Source: Bacillota bacterium
GTDB lineage: Bacteria > Bacillota > Sulfobacillia > UBA3575 > DUQP01
Length of the DNA stretch: 37,492 nucleotides
Assembly (NCBI GenBank): GCA_012837735.1
Contig: DUQP01000003.1
Location: 1-37,492 of the forward strand
Direction of reading: 5' to 3'
Numbering within the stretch: position 1 is the first letter of the stretch; each line of letters begins with the position of its first letter. The position numbers and the translations under genes are program-made. The notes below the pieces were generated by a model that saw only the letters and a program-made list of their open reading frames with translations, ran no database searches and was not told the origin of the DNA. This document shows positions 1 through 7,681 of the stretch, piece by piece.

Positions 1-1449
1 AAGACCCGGGAGGAATACCTTGCTTCACTAAGGGCAATGCGGCCAAACGTCTGGAAATTTGGCGAACTGATCGAAGACGTCACCACCCATCCTGCTACCA
101 GGGCGACCGTAGAGAGTCACGCCCGCGCATTCGATGCGTCTCATGACCCGGAACTGGCCGGCATTTTTACCACTACTTCATCACTAACGGGGGAGAAGAT
201 TCACCGCTGGAATTCGCTCATGCGCACAATGGAAGATGTCTTAATGAACTCCAAATTAAAACGCGCTTCCTACCAGCGGACAGGCACATGCACCGGCGGC
301 ACTTGTGCCGGTTGGTTGGCCCAATCCGTGATGTGGGCCATCACACACGACATTGATGCCGAATGCGGCACAAACTACCAGGAAAGACTGCAGAACTGGG
401 TGTTGCGGGCCCAGGAAGAGGGTTGGATCATGTCCGGCGCTTTGACCGACCCGAAGGGCAATCGCGCCCTGAAGCCCTCACAGCAGCCCGATCCGGACAG
501 TAACTTGCATGTGGTGGAAGTGCGGGATGATGGCATTGTGGTCCGGGGCGCCAAGGCCATGATTTGCGGTACAGCGGCTTCCAACGCTATTTTCGTTTTG
601 CCCGGCTCTGCCTACAAAGAAGAAGACGCCGATTACGCCGTCAGTTTCGGCATTAAGCGGGATCATCCGAATGTGCGGATCATAGAGACACGCCATCCGA
701 GCGATCGGCGGGAATATGAAGAGGGCTTTGATACCCTCAAGACCGGTATTACCCAGGCCTACATCATTTTCGAGGATGCTTTCATCCCGATGGAGCAGGT
801 CTTTATGTGCCGGGAGTTCAAGTTCACCGGTAAGGTGATCCAGTACTTCACCGCCAACTACCGAGCCAATATCGGTGCTTGTGTGGCTGGCCAGGGTGAT
901 GTGATGATCGGTGCCGGAGTATTGATGGCACGCGCGAATGGGCTATCTTCCAAAGTCTTCATGAACAAATTAATTGACATGGCGGTCAACAACGAGACCA
1001 CTTACGGTCTTGGCTTAGGGGCGATCGTTGCCGGCAAGCAGCATCCGGCCGGGATTTGGACGGCCGACTCGATGCTAGCCCATACCAACAAAGTACATGT
1101 GGCCACCTTGCCCTATGAGACGAAGCGGATTTGCCAAGACATCGGCGGTGGGATCGTTGAAACCGGCTGCTTCCCGTCCTACCAGGATTTCGTTTGTGAA
1201 GAGCATGGTCATTTGGTGCAGAAATATGTGAAGGCCGGCGATGTGTCGGCAGAAACCCGCGCCCGCGCTGCGCGCCTTACGGAGTGGCTCACTCTCGGTG
1301 CCGGCGTACCCGGTTGTATGCACGGCGGAGGTTCCCCGGATGGTGCGCGCCTGGTTGTGAGAGCTATGACTCCTTTTGAGAAATATGCCGAGTATGCCAA
1401 AAACCTGGCTGGGATTGAGGAAGAAGTCCTGGATCCGGTTAAAAAATAG
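1..1449 (+). CDS. 4-hydroxybutyryl-CoA dehydratase-like flavoprotein (AbfD/HpaB family), 5' truncated
   Basis: The reading frame is open from base 1, and the codons before the ATG at 37 encode KTREEYLASLRA, which resembles the usual N-terminus of this family, so the gene begins outside the window (482 residues visible). The family has an acyl-CoA-dehydrogenase-like fold with FAD; AbfD also carries a [4Fe-4S] cluster and dehydrates 4-hydroxybutyryl-CoA to crotonyl-CoA. Family landmarks seen are GALTDPKGNR, DDGIVVRGAKA and MHGGGSPDGARL. The cluster ligands look altered: the first two cysteines are spaced CTGGTC (CX4C; codons 289-291 and 304-306) instead of CX3C, and the position of the ligand histidine, seven residues before the last cysteine (880-882), is tyrosine (859-861). 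Family membership is secure; the exact substrate is not, and it may be a related hydroxylase-fold enzyme. A terminator follows. Confidence 0.8.
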   Translation, partial: KTREEYLASLRAMRPNVWKFGELIEDVTTHPATRATVESHARAFDASHDPELAGIFTTTSSLTGEKIHRWNSLMRTMEDVLMNSKLKRASYQRTGTCTGGTCAGWLAQSVMWAITHDIDAECGTNYQERLQNWVLRAQEEGWIMSGALTDPKGNRALKPSQQPDPDSNLHVVEVRDDGIVVRGAKAMICGTAASNAIFVLPGSAYKEEDADYAVSFGIKRDHPNVRIIETRHPSDRREYEEGFDTLKTGITQAYIIFEDAFIPMEQVFMCREFKFTGKVIQYFTANYRANIGACVAGQGDVMIGAGVLMARANGLSSKVFMNKLIDMAVNNETTYGLGLGAIVAGKQHPAGIWTADSMLAHTNKVHVATLPYETKRICQDIGGGIVETGCFPSYQDFVCEEHGHLVQKYVKAGDVSAETRARAARLTEWLTLGAGVPGCMHGGGSPDGARLVVRAMTPFEKYAEYAKNLAGIEEEVLDPVKK

Positions 1450-1453
1450 CGAT

Positions 1454-1487
1454 AAAAAAGCCCGGTTGCAAGTCGGGGCTTTTTTGT
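1454..1487 (+). terminator. Rho-independent terminator after the AbfD-like gene
   Basis: AAAAAAGCCC and GGGCTTTTTT form a stem around a loop of about 12 bases, ending in a T run. It lies a few bases past the stop codon at 1447-1449 and separates this gene from the aminotransferase. Confidence 0.85.
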
Positions 1488-1586
1488 GCACAGATATGCT
1501 GGCAAGATAGGGGAGGGAATAACAGCGGCAGTGTAGAACCACGCTATACCAAATTCCAGCCGGTTTTGCCCGAGGAGGGATATTTT

Positions 1587-2855
1587 ATGGGGCTAGAGTT
1601 TCCTGCTGATGCCGAACAACTAGTTGCTGAAACGATCAGTAATTATGGGGATTATGTGAATTCGGCCATGGCGCGTCTGTATCGTTTCATGGGCATGGCC
1701 ACCATGGAGTGGACAGGCCAAGGAGCCAGGCTGATCGATGTATATGGCAATGAATATATCAATTGCGCTGGCAACTGCGTATTTTTCCATGGCCATTCCC
1801 ATCCTCAAGTGGTGGCCGCTGTCAAACAACAGTTAGACCTGCTGCCTTTGTCCAGCCGCGTTTTGCCCCATGGCCCAATTGCCAAATTGGGCAAAATGTT
1901 GGCCGAAATTACGCCCGGAAAGCTGCAGTATAGCTTTTTTTGCAACAGTGGTACGGAAGCCGTGGAGGGCGCTCTGAAGCTGGCTAGGGCCTATACGGGC
2001 AAGAGCGGTGTGGTAGCCGCTTACGGCGGTTTTCATGGCAAGACTTTTGGATCTCTATCTGCCAGTGGCCGGGAGTTGTATCGTGAGCCTTTTTACCCAT
2101 TATTGAGCGGGTTCACACATGTGCCATTCGGGGATGCCCAAGCCCTGGAGGAGGCCATCACCGCGGAAATCGGTGCGGTCATTTTAGAACCGATCCAAGG
2201 AGAAGGCGGTGTCATCTTGCCGCCGGATGACTACTTGGCCCAAGTGCGGGCGATCTGCGACAGGCACGGTCTGTTACTCATTCTAGATGAAGTAACATGC
2301 GGTTTGGGCCGGACAGGTGCCTGGTTTGGTTGCGACCATTACGGCGTGGAGCCAGACATTATGTGTTTGGCCAAAGCGCTGGGGGGCGGAGTGATGCCAA
2401 TTGGGGCGTTCATTGCGCGCCCGGAGATCTTTGAGTTGTTTGATGCTAACCCCTATATCCACTCATCGACGTTCGGCGGCAATCCATTGGCTTGCAGCGC
2501 CGCTATTGCCGCTATCACAGTCATCAAAGAGGAAGGTTTAGTGGAACAAGCAGCTGCCAAAGGGGCAGCCATCATTGCCTATCTGCAAGATCTGCAGCGG
2601 GAGTTTCCAGATGTGATTGCGGAAGTACGCGGTAAAGGCCTGCTAATTGGAGTGGAGATGGCCAAAGAAGGAGCGGGTGGACTGATCATCAGTGAACTGT
2701 TAAACAGGCAAGTGCTGGCCATCCACTCCCTGAACAACGCAAAAGTGATCCGCCTATTGCCGCCGGCCGTAATCAATGCAGAAGAGATCCAACAGGTATT
2801 GGCCGCCTTCCGCGCGGCGGTGGCAACGGCCAATACAGTAATTGCCGACCTATAA
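1587..2855 (+). CDS. Class III PLP aminotransferase, putrescine aminotransferase-like (PatA/YgjG type)
   Basis: Fold-type I, class III aminotransferase of 422 residues. The PLP lysine lies in LAKALGGGVMPIG (about K263), the cofactor aspartate in LDEVTCGLGRTG, and FFCNSGTEAVEGALKLARAY forms the phosphate-binding region. The N-terminal DVYGNEYINCAGN segment, SFFCNSGTEAVE, EPIQGEGGVILPPDDYL, STFGGNPLACSAA and SLNNAKVIRLLPP match enterobacterial putrescine aminotransferase better than acetylornithine aminotransferase as I remember them. That enzyme moves the amino group of putrescine to 2-oxoglutarate, giving 4-aminobutanal. The ATG at 1587 is chosen because GAGGAGGG (1572-1579) sits 7 bp upstream. 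Neighbouring genes are AbfD-like and SRPBCC; the first fits a putrescine/4-aminobutyrate route. Ornithine or 4-aminobutyrate as substrate is not excluded. Confidence 0.82.
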   Translation: MGLEFPADAEQLVAETISNYGDYVNSAMARLYRFMGMATMEWTGQGARLIDVYGNEYINCAGNCVFFHGHSHPQVVAAVKQQLDLLPLSSRVLPHGPIAKLGKMLAEITPGKLQYSFFCNSGTEAVEGALKLARAYTGKSGVVAAYGGFHGKTFGSLSASGRELYREPFYPLLSGFTHVPFGDAQALEEAITAEIGAVILEPIQGEGGVILPPDDYLAQVRAICDRHGLLLILDEVTCGLGRTGAWFGCDHYGVEPDIMCLAKALGGGVMPIGAFIARPEIFELFDANPYIHSSTFGGNPLACSAAIAAITVIKEEGLVEQAAAKGAAIIAYLQDLQREFPDVIAEVRGKGLLIGVEMAKEGAGGLIISELLNRQVLAIHSLNNAKVIRLLPPAVINAEEIQQVLAAFRAAVATANTVIADL

Positions 2856-2869
2856 GGAGGAATCGCAAA

Positions 2870-3307
2870 GTGCCTTTCGTGGAGACGATCACCGAGATCA
2901 ATGGTGATGTAGACCAGATATTCGCGCTGTGTATGGATATGGAGTCTTTCCCGCAGTTTATGGATGACCTGGAAAGCGTAAATGTAATCGAGCGCGGATC
3001 GGATTGGACGATCACAGAATGGAAAACCAAACTTCAAGGCCGTCCTTTGCGCTGGTTGGAAAGGGACGAGTTCGATCCAGGCGCAAAAAGGATTACGTAC
3101 GCCATGACGGAAGGAGATCTAGCCAAATTCGAGGGGGAATGGACGATCACCCCTGTCGGGAGTGGCGCTCGGGTCCGCCTGACGGTCGACTTTGAATTGG
3201 GCATCCCGATGTTCGCCAGCTTGCTGAATCCTGTAGCCACAATGATGATTCGGCGCAACTGTGAGCAGATGCTGGCGGCTATCAAACGGCGTGTAGAGGG
3301 AGAGTAG
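2870..3307 (+). CDS. SRPBCC (START/polyketide cyclase-like) family protein
   Basis: A 145-residue protein with the pattern of the SRPBCC/COQ10-type superfamily: an opening strand (VETITEINGDVDQIFALCMDMESFPQFMDDLESVNVIE in outline), alternating strands, and a C-terminal helix (NPVATMMIRRNCEQMLAAIKRRV). Members bind hydrophobic ligands in a cavity, and some act as cyclases or quinone chaperones. The ligand here cannot be read from sequence. The GTG start is 14 bp past the aminotransferase stop, and AAGGAGG (2854-2860) overlaps that stop, so the two genes are probably one transcript. A terminator follows. Confidence 0.75.
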   Translation: MPFVETITEINGDVDQIFALCMDMESFPQFMDDLESVNVIERGSDWTITEWKTKLQGRPLRWLERDEFDPGAKRITYAMTEGDLAKFEGEWTITPVGSGARVRLTVDFELGIPMFASLLNPVATMMIRRNCEQMLAAIKRRVEGE

Positions 3308-3331
3308 CTGCGTAAACCATAAAATACCAGA

Positions 3332-3365
3332 TACCCCTTCTTGACCGGGGCAGGAAGGGGTTTTA
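3332..3365 (+). terminator. Rho-independent terminator after the SRPBCC gene
   Basis: ACCCCTTC pairs with GAAGGGGT across a loop that starts TTGACCGGGG, followed by TTTTA. The loop also contains the -35 element of the next promoter, so the terminator and the downstream SOS promoter share DNA. Confidence 0.8.
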
Positions 3366-3369
3366 TAAT
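3341..3369 (+). promoter_or_regulatory. Sigma-A-type promoter of the SOS mutagenesis cassette
   Basis: TTGACC (3341-3346) and TATAAT (3364-3369) are separated by exactly 17 bp. The -35 box lies in the loop of the preceding terminator, and a LexA box begins 10 bp after the -10. Inferred from motif match and position. Confidence 0.75.
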
Positions 3370-3379
3370 GTAAATTACC

Positions 3380-3393
3380 CGAACATATGTACG
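3380..3393 (+). promoter_or_regulatory. LexA operator (SOS box)
   Basis: CGAACATATGTACG matches the Firmicute SOS consensus CGAAC-N4-GTTCG at all but one position. It shares the core GAACATATGT with the box beside yneA at 27807. It lies just downstream of a TATAAT and before the GTG at 3409, a classical repressing position. Confidence 0.85.
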
Positions 3394-3408
3394 GTAGGAG
3401 GGACGGCC

Positions 3409-4404
3409 GTGTTTTGGGTTATCTATGCACAGGCACAGAAGCCGGTAGCAGAAACGGATCCGTTCTGGCAAACCCGGTTGTACCAATTATATAAAGAAGA
3501 AACCGATTTGCTGGAAGAAGGAGCACAAGGGGTGTTCCTGGCCAGCCGTTTATCGGGCCCCGGGGAAGTGATGGCCATGATGGCGCATTTAGCCCGGCGG
3601 ATCAAACAAGAACTAGCCGGCAGTTTGCACTGTGCGGCAGGGTCTTCTAAATTGGTAGCGCAAGTCGCACTGAGCTATGCCCGGCGACCTTTTCCGGTCG
3701 TCGCGCTCGGAGAGGAAGCGAATTTTCTGGCCCCTTTGCCAGTGGAGGCTTTGAGCTGTTTGCCGCCAGGGGTCTGTCGGGAACTGCGCTGCCTGGGTTT
3801 ACGCACTGTCGCTGACATTCAGCAGATTCCGCCATTAGAATTACGGCGCCAATTGGGAGCGGTTGGTGAAGCGGTGGCTTTGGCTGCCCAGGGCAAAGAT
3901 TGCGATCCCGTCCGGGCAGCTGGCCTGAAGGCAGCAGTGCGTTGCACGGTTGTTTTGCCCGCTGAACTGCCTGGCCGTCATGATTTGATCCGTCCTTATT
4001 TGCCGGACTTGGCCCAACGCTTGGCAACCGCCCTGCAAACCGCCGGGTTGGTGGGAACAGCCTTTTATTTGGAAGTACCGGCTACTGTGCCGGGTTCCTG
4101 TCCAGCCCGAAGCGAATTACGGCCAGCTCAAGCCAGCGCACGCGCTAACGAAATAAAGGGGTTCTTAGTACATTTGCTACACCGGTTGCCACCGGTGCGC
4201 ACGATGACCAGCTTGACGGCGGGCTGCCACCAGGTGCGCCGTCCCCAGTTCAGGCACGCCGACCTCTTTCAGGCCAGGCTGATGGACAATGACCGCCTGG
4301 CTGTTGCGCTCTGGGCAGGCCAGGGAAATGTGCGGCAAGGTAAGGAATTGCGCCTACCCAGGCGAGAATTGGTTTTAGCAGCATGGCAGGGGAGAGTCCG
4401 ATGA
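3409..4404 (+). CDS. Catalytically inactive, N-terminally short Y-family polymerase homologue (ImuB-like)
   Basis: A 331-residue protein alignable by eye to the DinB in this window, but without its first ~75 residues (no DMNAFFA-type motif). The place of SIDEAYLD is EGAQGVFL, so the catalytic Asp/Glu pair is absent. Recognisable parts are AAGSSKLVAQVAL (equivalent of GIGPNKLLAKMAS), a helix-hairpin-helix-like segment LPPGVCRELRCLGLRTVADIQQIP, and a little-finger-like C-terminus. ImuB proteins are such dead polymerases: they bind the beta clamp and recruit DnaE2 to damaged DNA. The clamp motif, QMAFF in DinB, is replaced by HADLF, so clamp binding is uncertain. GTG start with GGTAGGAGGG 6 bp upstream. 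SOS-regulated by the box at 3380. No imuA/recA-like gene is present. It ends in an ATGA overlap with the next gene. Confidence 0.75.
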   Translation: MFWVIYAQAQKPVAETDPFWQTRLYQLYKEETDLLEEGAQGVFLASRLSGPGEVMAMMAHLARRIKQELAGSLHCAAGSSKLVAQVALSYARRPFPVVALGEEANFLAPLPVEALSCLPPGVCRELRCLGLRTVADIQQIPPLELRRQLGAVGEAVALAAQGKDCDPVRAAGLKAAVRCTVVLPAELPGRHDLIRPYLPDLAQRLATALQTAGLVGTAFYLEVPATVPGSCPARSELRPAQASARANEIKGFLVHLLHRLPPVRTMTSLTAGCHQVRRPQFRHADLFQARLMDNDRLAVALWAGQGNVRQGKELRLPRRELVLAAWQGRVR

Positions 4405-4649
4405 GTAAGTTGGTGCAAAAGCAAATTACAGTGCTGACTGAAACAGGCGCTAACCCGCGGTCGTTTCGCTGGCACGACCGCTGGCATCACATTGCAACCG
4501 TATATGAATCCTGGCGCGAAACCGGGCGCTGGTGGTGTGGGGAAGGGGAACGGGTGTTTTACCGGGCGGAAACGGTAGCAGGAGGAATTTACGAGTTGTA
4601 TTATGACACTGGCCGCTGCCAGTGGTACCTGTACCGGGTGTATGACTAG
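4401..4649 (+). CDS. DUF6504-like small protein of the SOS cassette
   Basis: An 82-residue protein rich in aromatic residues (FRWHDRWHHIATVYESW, GRWWCGEG, YLYRVYD). The pattern resembles DUF6504, a small domain I remember as accompanying ImuB/DnaE2 cassettes; the assignment is from memory. The ATG at 4401 is preferred over the in-frame ATG at 4383 because GGGGAGAG precedes it and it forms an ATGA overlap with the ImuB-like stop. Its own stop overlaps the GTG of dnaE2 (TAGTG), so the three genes are probably translationally coupled. The role is unknown; an accessory part in the mutasome is an inference from context. Confidence 0.65.
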   Translation: MSKLVQKQITVLTETGANPRSFRWHDRWHHIATVYESWRETGRWWCGEGERVFYRAETVAGGIYELYYDTGRCQWYLYRVYD

Positions 4650-7600
4650 TGTTTACGCATCTGCATGTCCATTCCCCATATTCTTTTTTGGATGGGGCCA
4701 GTCCGATCCCCAAACTTGTCCAACGCGCTGCCGAGCTCGGTTATGATGCCCTCGCCCTAACTGACCACAACAGCGTGAGCGGCGCCGGGGAATTTCAGCG
4801 GCATTGTGCTTTGAATGGCCTACAGGCCATTCAAGGCGCGGAAGTGACGATGACAGACGGTTCCCATCTCATCCTGCTGGCCTGTGGCCCAGACGGTTAC
4901 CAGCACATTTGTCACCTGCTCACCCAGGCCCACCTGACGCGACCGCGCGAAAAACCCGGTCTGTCTTATCAAACATTACTGGAAAGGACCGCCGGCCTAA
5001 TCTGCTTATCAGGTTGCCACCGGGGGCGCATTCCAACTCTTTTGCGGCAGCAGCGCCGGGCAGAAGCGCGCCAATTGGCACAACGTCTGGCGCAGGCTTT
5101 CGGCCGGGAAAATTTCTACCTGGAACTACAGGGCACCATGTTGCCGGGTGACCGCGCCTTAAACGCCGCTCTGGCTGAGCTGGGAGCAGAACTGGGCATT
5201 CCGCTAGTGGCGACTGGCAACGTACACTACAGTACTGCAGAGGAATTCCCTTTTTATGACCTTTTGACATGTGTCCGCACTGGCACGACGGTGGAGCATG
5301 TGCACCCGGAGCGGCCTGTAAATGGACAAAACTATCTGAAACCTCCGCTGGAAATGGCAAAGATTTTTTCCTCCTACCCAACTGCCCTGGCCAATACTCG
5401 CCGTATTGCAGCCGCCTGCCGGCCCGCCCTTGATCCCCATGCGCAATATTTCCCGGTCTTCCCGGTACCAACCGGAAGCACGCCGGCATTGCTGCGGCGC
5501 TTAACGTATAGTGGGGCGCGGGAGCGTTATTACAGTCTCAGACCACAGGTGACAGAACGGTTAGAACACGAACTGGCCATCATTCAGCAATTGGGTTATG
5601 CCGATTATTTTCTGGTGGTATGGGACTTGGTGCGCTATGCCCGCCAGCGCGGAATCCTTTGCACCGGACGCGGTTCAGTAGCCGATTCGGCGGTAGCGTA
5701 TTGTTTGGGGATCACGGAGGTGGATCCAATTGCGCGCCGGTTGCTTTTCGAGCGTTTCCTCAGTCTGGAACGGTGCCAAAAACCTGATATCGACCTAGAT
5801 TTCGATTACCGTTATCGCGACCGGGTAGCCGCTTACGTGCGGGAGCGTTATGGTAAAGAACGGGTGGCAGCCGTTTGCACATTCTACACTTACCATGTGC
5901 GGTCTGCTTTGCGTGATTTTGGTCAGGCCCTGGGTTTTGAGCGTCCGGAGATCGACCGATTGGCCAAATTGTTCCCACCTGTGCCAGCAGATGGTATCAC
6001 AGCAGCTTTGCAGCGTTTTCCAGAGATCAAGCAGGCCGGACTGCCTTTAGAGCGCTATCGGCAGCTGTTGGCTTTTTGTCAGGCGGCGGCTGGCTTGCCC
6101 AGACATATGGGCACGCATCCCAGCGGGTTAGTGATTGCCAACCGCCCTTTGGCGGGGCTGGCCCCTTTGCAGAAAACGGCCAAGGGGACTGTGATGATCG
6201 CCCTTGACAAAAACCAAGTGGAAGAATGCGGTTTGCTCAAACTTGACCTGCTCTCTTTGCGGGCTTTAGGGGCAATGGACGATACATTGCGGTTGCTTGC
6301 CCATCGCTTGCGTTACCAAGACATCCCGGCTGATGATCCCGCCACTTATCGCCTGTTGCGTAGTGGTGACACAGTCGGTATTTTTCAGTTGGAGAGTTCG
6401 GCACAGCGCATTTTACAGGCCCGGCTGGAAGCAAACTGTTTTGAGGATCTGGTAGCCAGCGTGGCTTTGATCCGTCCTGGCCCGATTAAAGGCCAACTGG
6501 TCGAACCATACATCGCCCGCCGGCGGGGGAGAGAAAAGATTACATACCCCCATCCCAGCCTGGCACCGATTTTAGCGAAAAGCTATGGGCTGGTGTTGTT
6601 CCAAGAGCAGGTCCTGGAGGTTGCAGTGCAGGTAGCGGCTTTTAGCGCCGGTGAAGCTGACCAACTCCGCCGCTTGATGACCGATCGGCGCCCGCAGGCG
6701 GAGTTAGATGCGATCGGCACTTTATTCGTGGAACGGGCGCTTGCAAACGGAATGGCGCGACAGCAGGCACAGGAAATATTCGCTATCCTGGCCAACTACG
6801 CCAGCTACGGTTTTTGTGAGGCGCATGCCGCTTCATTTGCCGATCTAGCCTACCGGACCGCTTACCTGGTCTGTCATTACCCGGCGGAATATTTCACTGC
6901 CCTGCTGAACAACTACCCGATGGGTTATTACCCGCTCCAAACCATCTGTGGTCAAGCACGCCGTCGCGGCATTGCGGTGTATGGCCCGGATGTCAATCAT
7001 AGTACAGTTGATTTTTCGTTGACAGAAGGGGGAATCAGATGCTCATTAGCGCGCGTGGCAGGAGTAGGCGAGAGGAATGCCCGCCGCATAGTGGCGGCCC
7101 GGGCCCAAAAACCATTCACATCCCTGGCTGATTTTTACCACCGTTTGCCGCTGGCGCGGGATTTAATGGAAAACCTCGTTTTGGGCGGGGCTTTTGATAG
7201 TCTCCACCCAAATCGCCGTCAGACCTTCTGGCGCTTACATAACCCAGAGCGGCAGGAAAGATCTTCTCTGCCAGATTTCACTCTGGCGGAAAAGATTCAA
7301 CAGGAATACCGTCTGTTGGGCTTCAGTTATAGTGGCCATCCCCTGCAGGCATGTGGCGAGCGTCCGGCCGGCCTGTACACGGCCGCCACTTTGCGCACCC
7401 TCTTGCATGGCAGCCAGGTGGCGATGGCCGGGCTGGTAGTACGGCCACACAGGCCGCCGACCCGAAGCGGCCGTACAGCGGTATTTCTCTCGCTGGAGGA
7501 TGAAACGGGATTAGTCGATGTCGTGGTCCCGGAAGAGGTCTACCATCAATATGCTTACACAATCATGCACCACCCTTTTTTAACCATCACAGGACGTCTG

Positions 7601-7663
7601 GAGCGGCGGGGACGAGCAGTGCAATTGCTGGCGCAGCAGGTAGCTGACATACTCCCTCAATAA
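4649..7663 (+). CDS. dnaE2: Error-prone DNA polymerase III alpha subunit, DnaE2/ImuC type
   Basis: A 1004-residue C-family polymerase. The N-terminal PHP domain starts FTHLHVHSPYSFLDG and ALTDHNS; one usual PHP aspartate reads asparagine (ATGNVHY). Catalytic aspartates are D380 and D382 in PDIDLDF and D533 in KLDLL, so the polymerase site is intact. GRGSVADSAVAY is the phosphate-binding loop, and the C-terminus has an OB fold (about 900-1000). It is shorter than replicative DnaE (about 1150) and lacks the long C-terminal tau-binding tail, fitting DnaE2. Members perform translesion and mutagenic synthesis under SOS control. GTG start overlaps the upstream stop. A short or divergent DnaE1 is the alternative, but the LexA box and partner genes favour DnaE2. 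Confidence 0.85.
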   Translation: MFTHLHVHSPYSFLDGASPIPKLVQRAAELGYDALALTDHNSVSGAGEFQRHCALNGLQAIQGAEVTMTDGSHLILLACGPDGYQHICHLLTQAHLTRPREKPGLSYQTLLERTAGLICLSGCHRGRIPTLLRQQRRAEARQLAQRLAQAFGRENFYLELQGTMLPGDRALNAALAELGAELGIPLVATGNVHYSTAEEFPFYDLLTCVRTGTTVEHVHPERPVNGQNYLKPPLEMAKIFSSYPTALANTRRIAAACRPALDPHAQYFPVFPVPTGSTPALLRRLTYSGARERYYSLRPQVTERLEHELAIIQQLGYADYFLVVWDLVRYARQRGILCTGRGSVADSAVAYCLGITEVDPIARRLLFERFLSLERCQKPDIDLDFDYRYRDRVAAYVRERYGKERVAAVCTFYTYHVRSALRDFGQALGFERPEIDRLAKLFPPVPADGITAALQRFPEIKQAGLPLERYRQLLAFCQAAAGLPRHMGTHPSGLVIANRPLAGLAPLQKTAKGTVMIALDKNQVEECGLLKLDLLSLRALGAMDDTLRLLAHRLRYQDIPADDPATYRLLRSGDTVGIFQLESSAQRILQARLEANCFEDLVASVALIRPGPIKGQLVEPYIARRRGREKITYPHPSLAPILAKSYGLVLFQEQVLEVAVQVAAFSAGEADQLRRLMTDRRPQAELDAIGTLFVERALANGMARQQAQEIFAILANYASYGFCEAHAASFADLAYRTAYLVCHYPAEYFTALLNNYPMGYYPLQTICGQARRRGIAVYGPDVNHSTVDFSLTEGGIRCSLARVAGVGERNARRIVAARAQKPFTSLADFYHRLPLARDLMENLVLGGAFDSLHPNRRQTFWRLHNPERQERSSLPDFTLAEKIQQEYRLLGFSYSGHPLQACGERPAGLYTAATLRTLLHGSQVAMAGLVVRPHRPPTRSGRTAVFLSLEDETGLVDVVVPEEVYHQYAYTIMHHPFLTITGRLERRGRAVQLLAQQVADILPQ

Positions 7664-7681
7664 CGGGGTACGCTACAGAGG

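Noticed and set aside
1075..1542. 155-codon minus-strand open frame opposite the AbfD-like gene
   Set aside because: It is antisense to a well-recognised gene, has no ribosome site and no family pattern, so it is a coding shadow.
2579..3037. 152-codon minus-strand open frame across the aminotransferase/SRPBCC junction
   Set aside because: Antisense to two real genes and their ribosome site; no recognisable protein.
4920..5489. 189-codon minus-strand open frame inside dnaE2
   Set aside because: Lies entirely opposite conserved PHP-domain sequence, with a low-complexity, Pro/Arg-rich translation.
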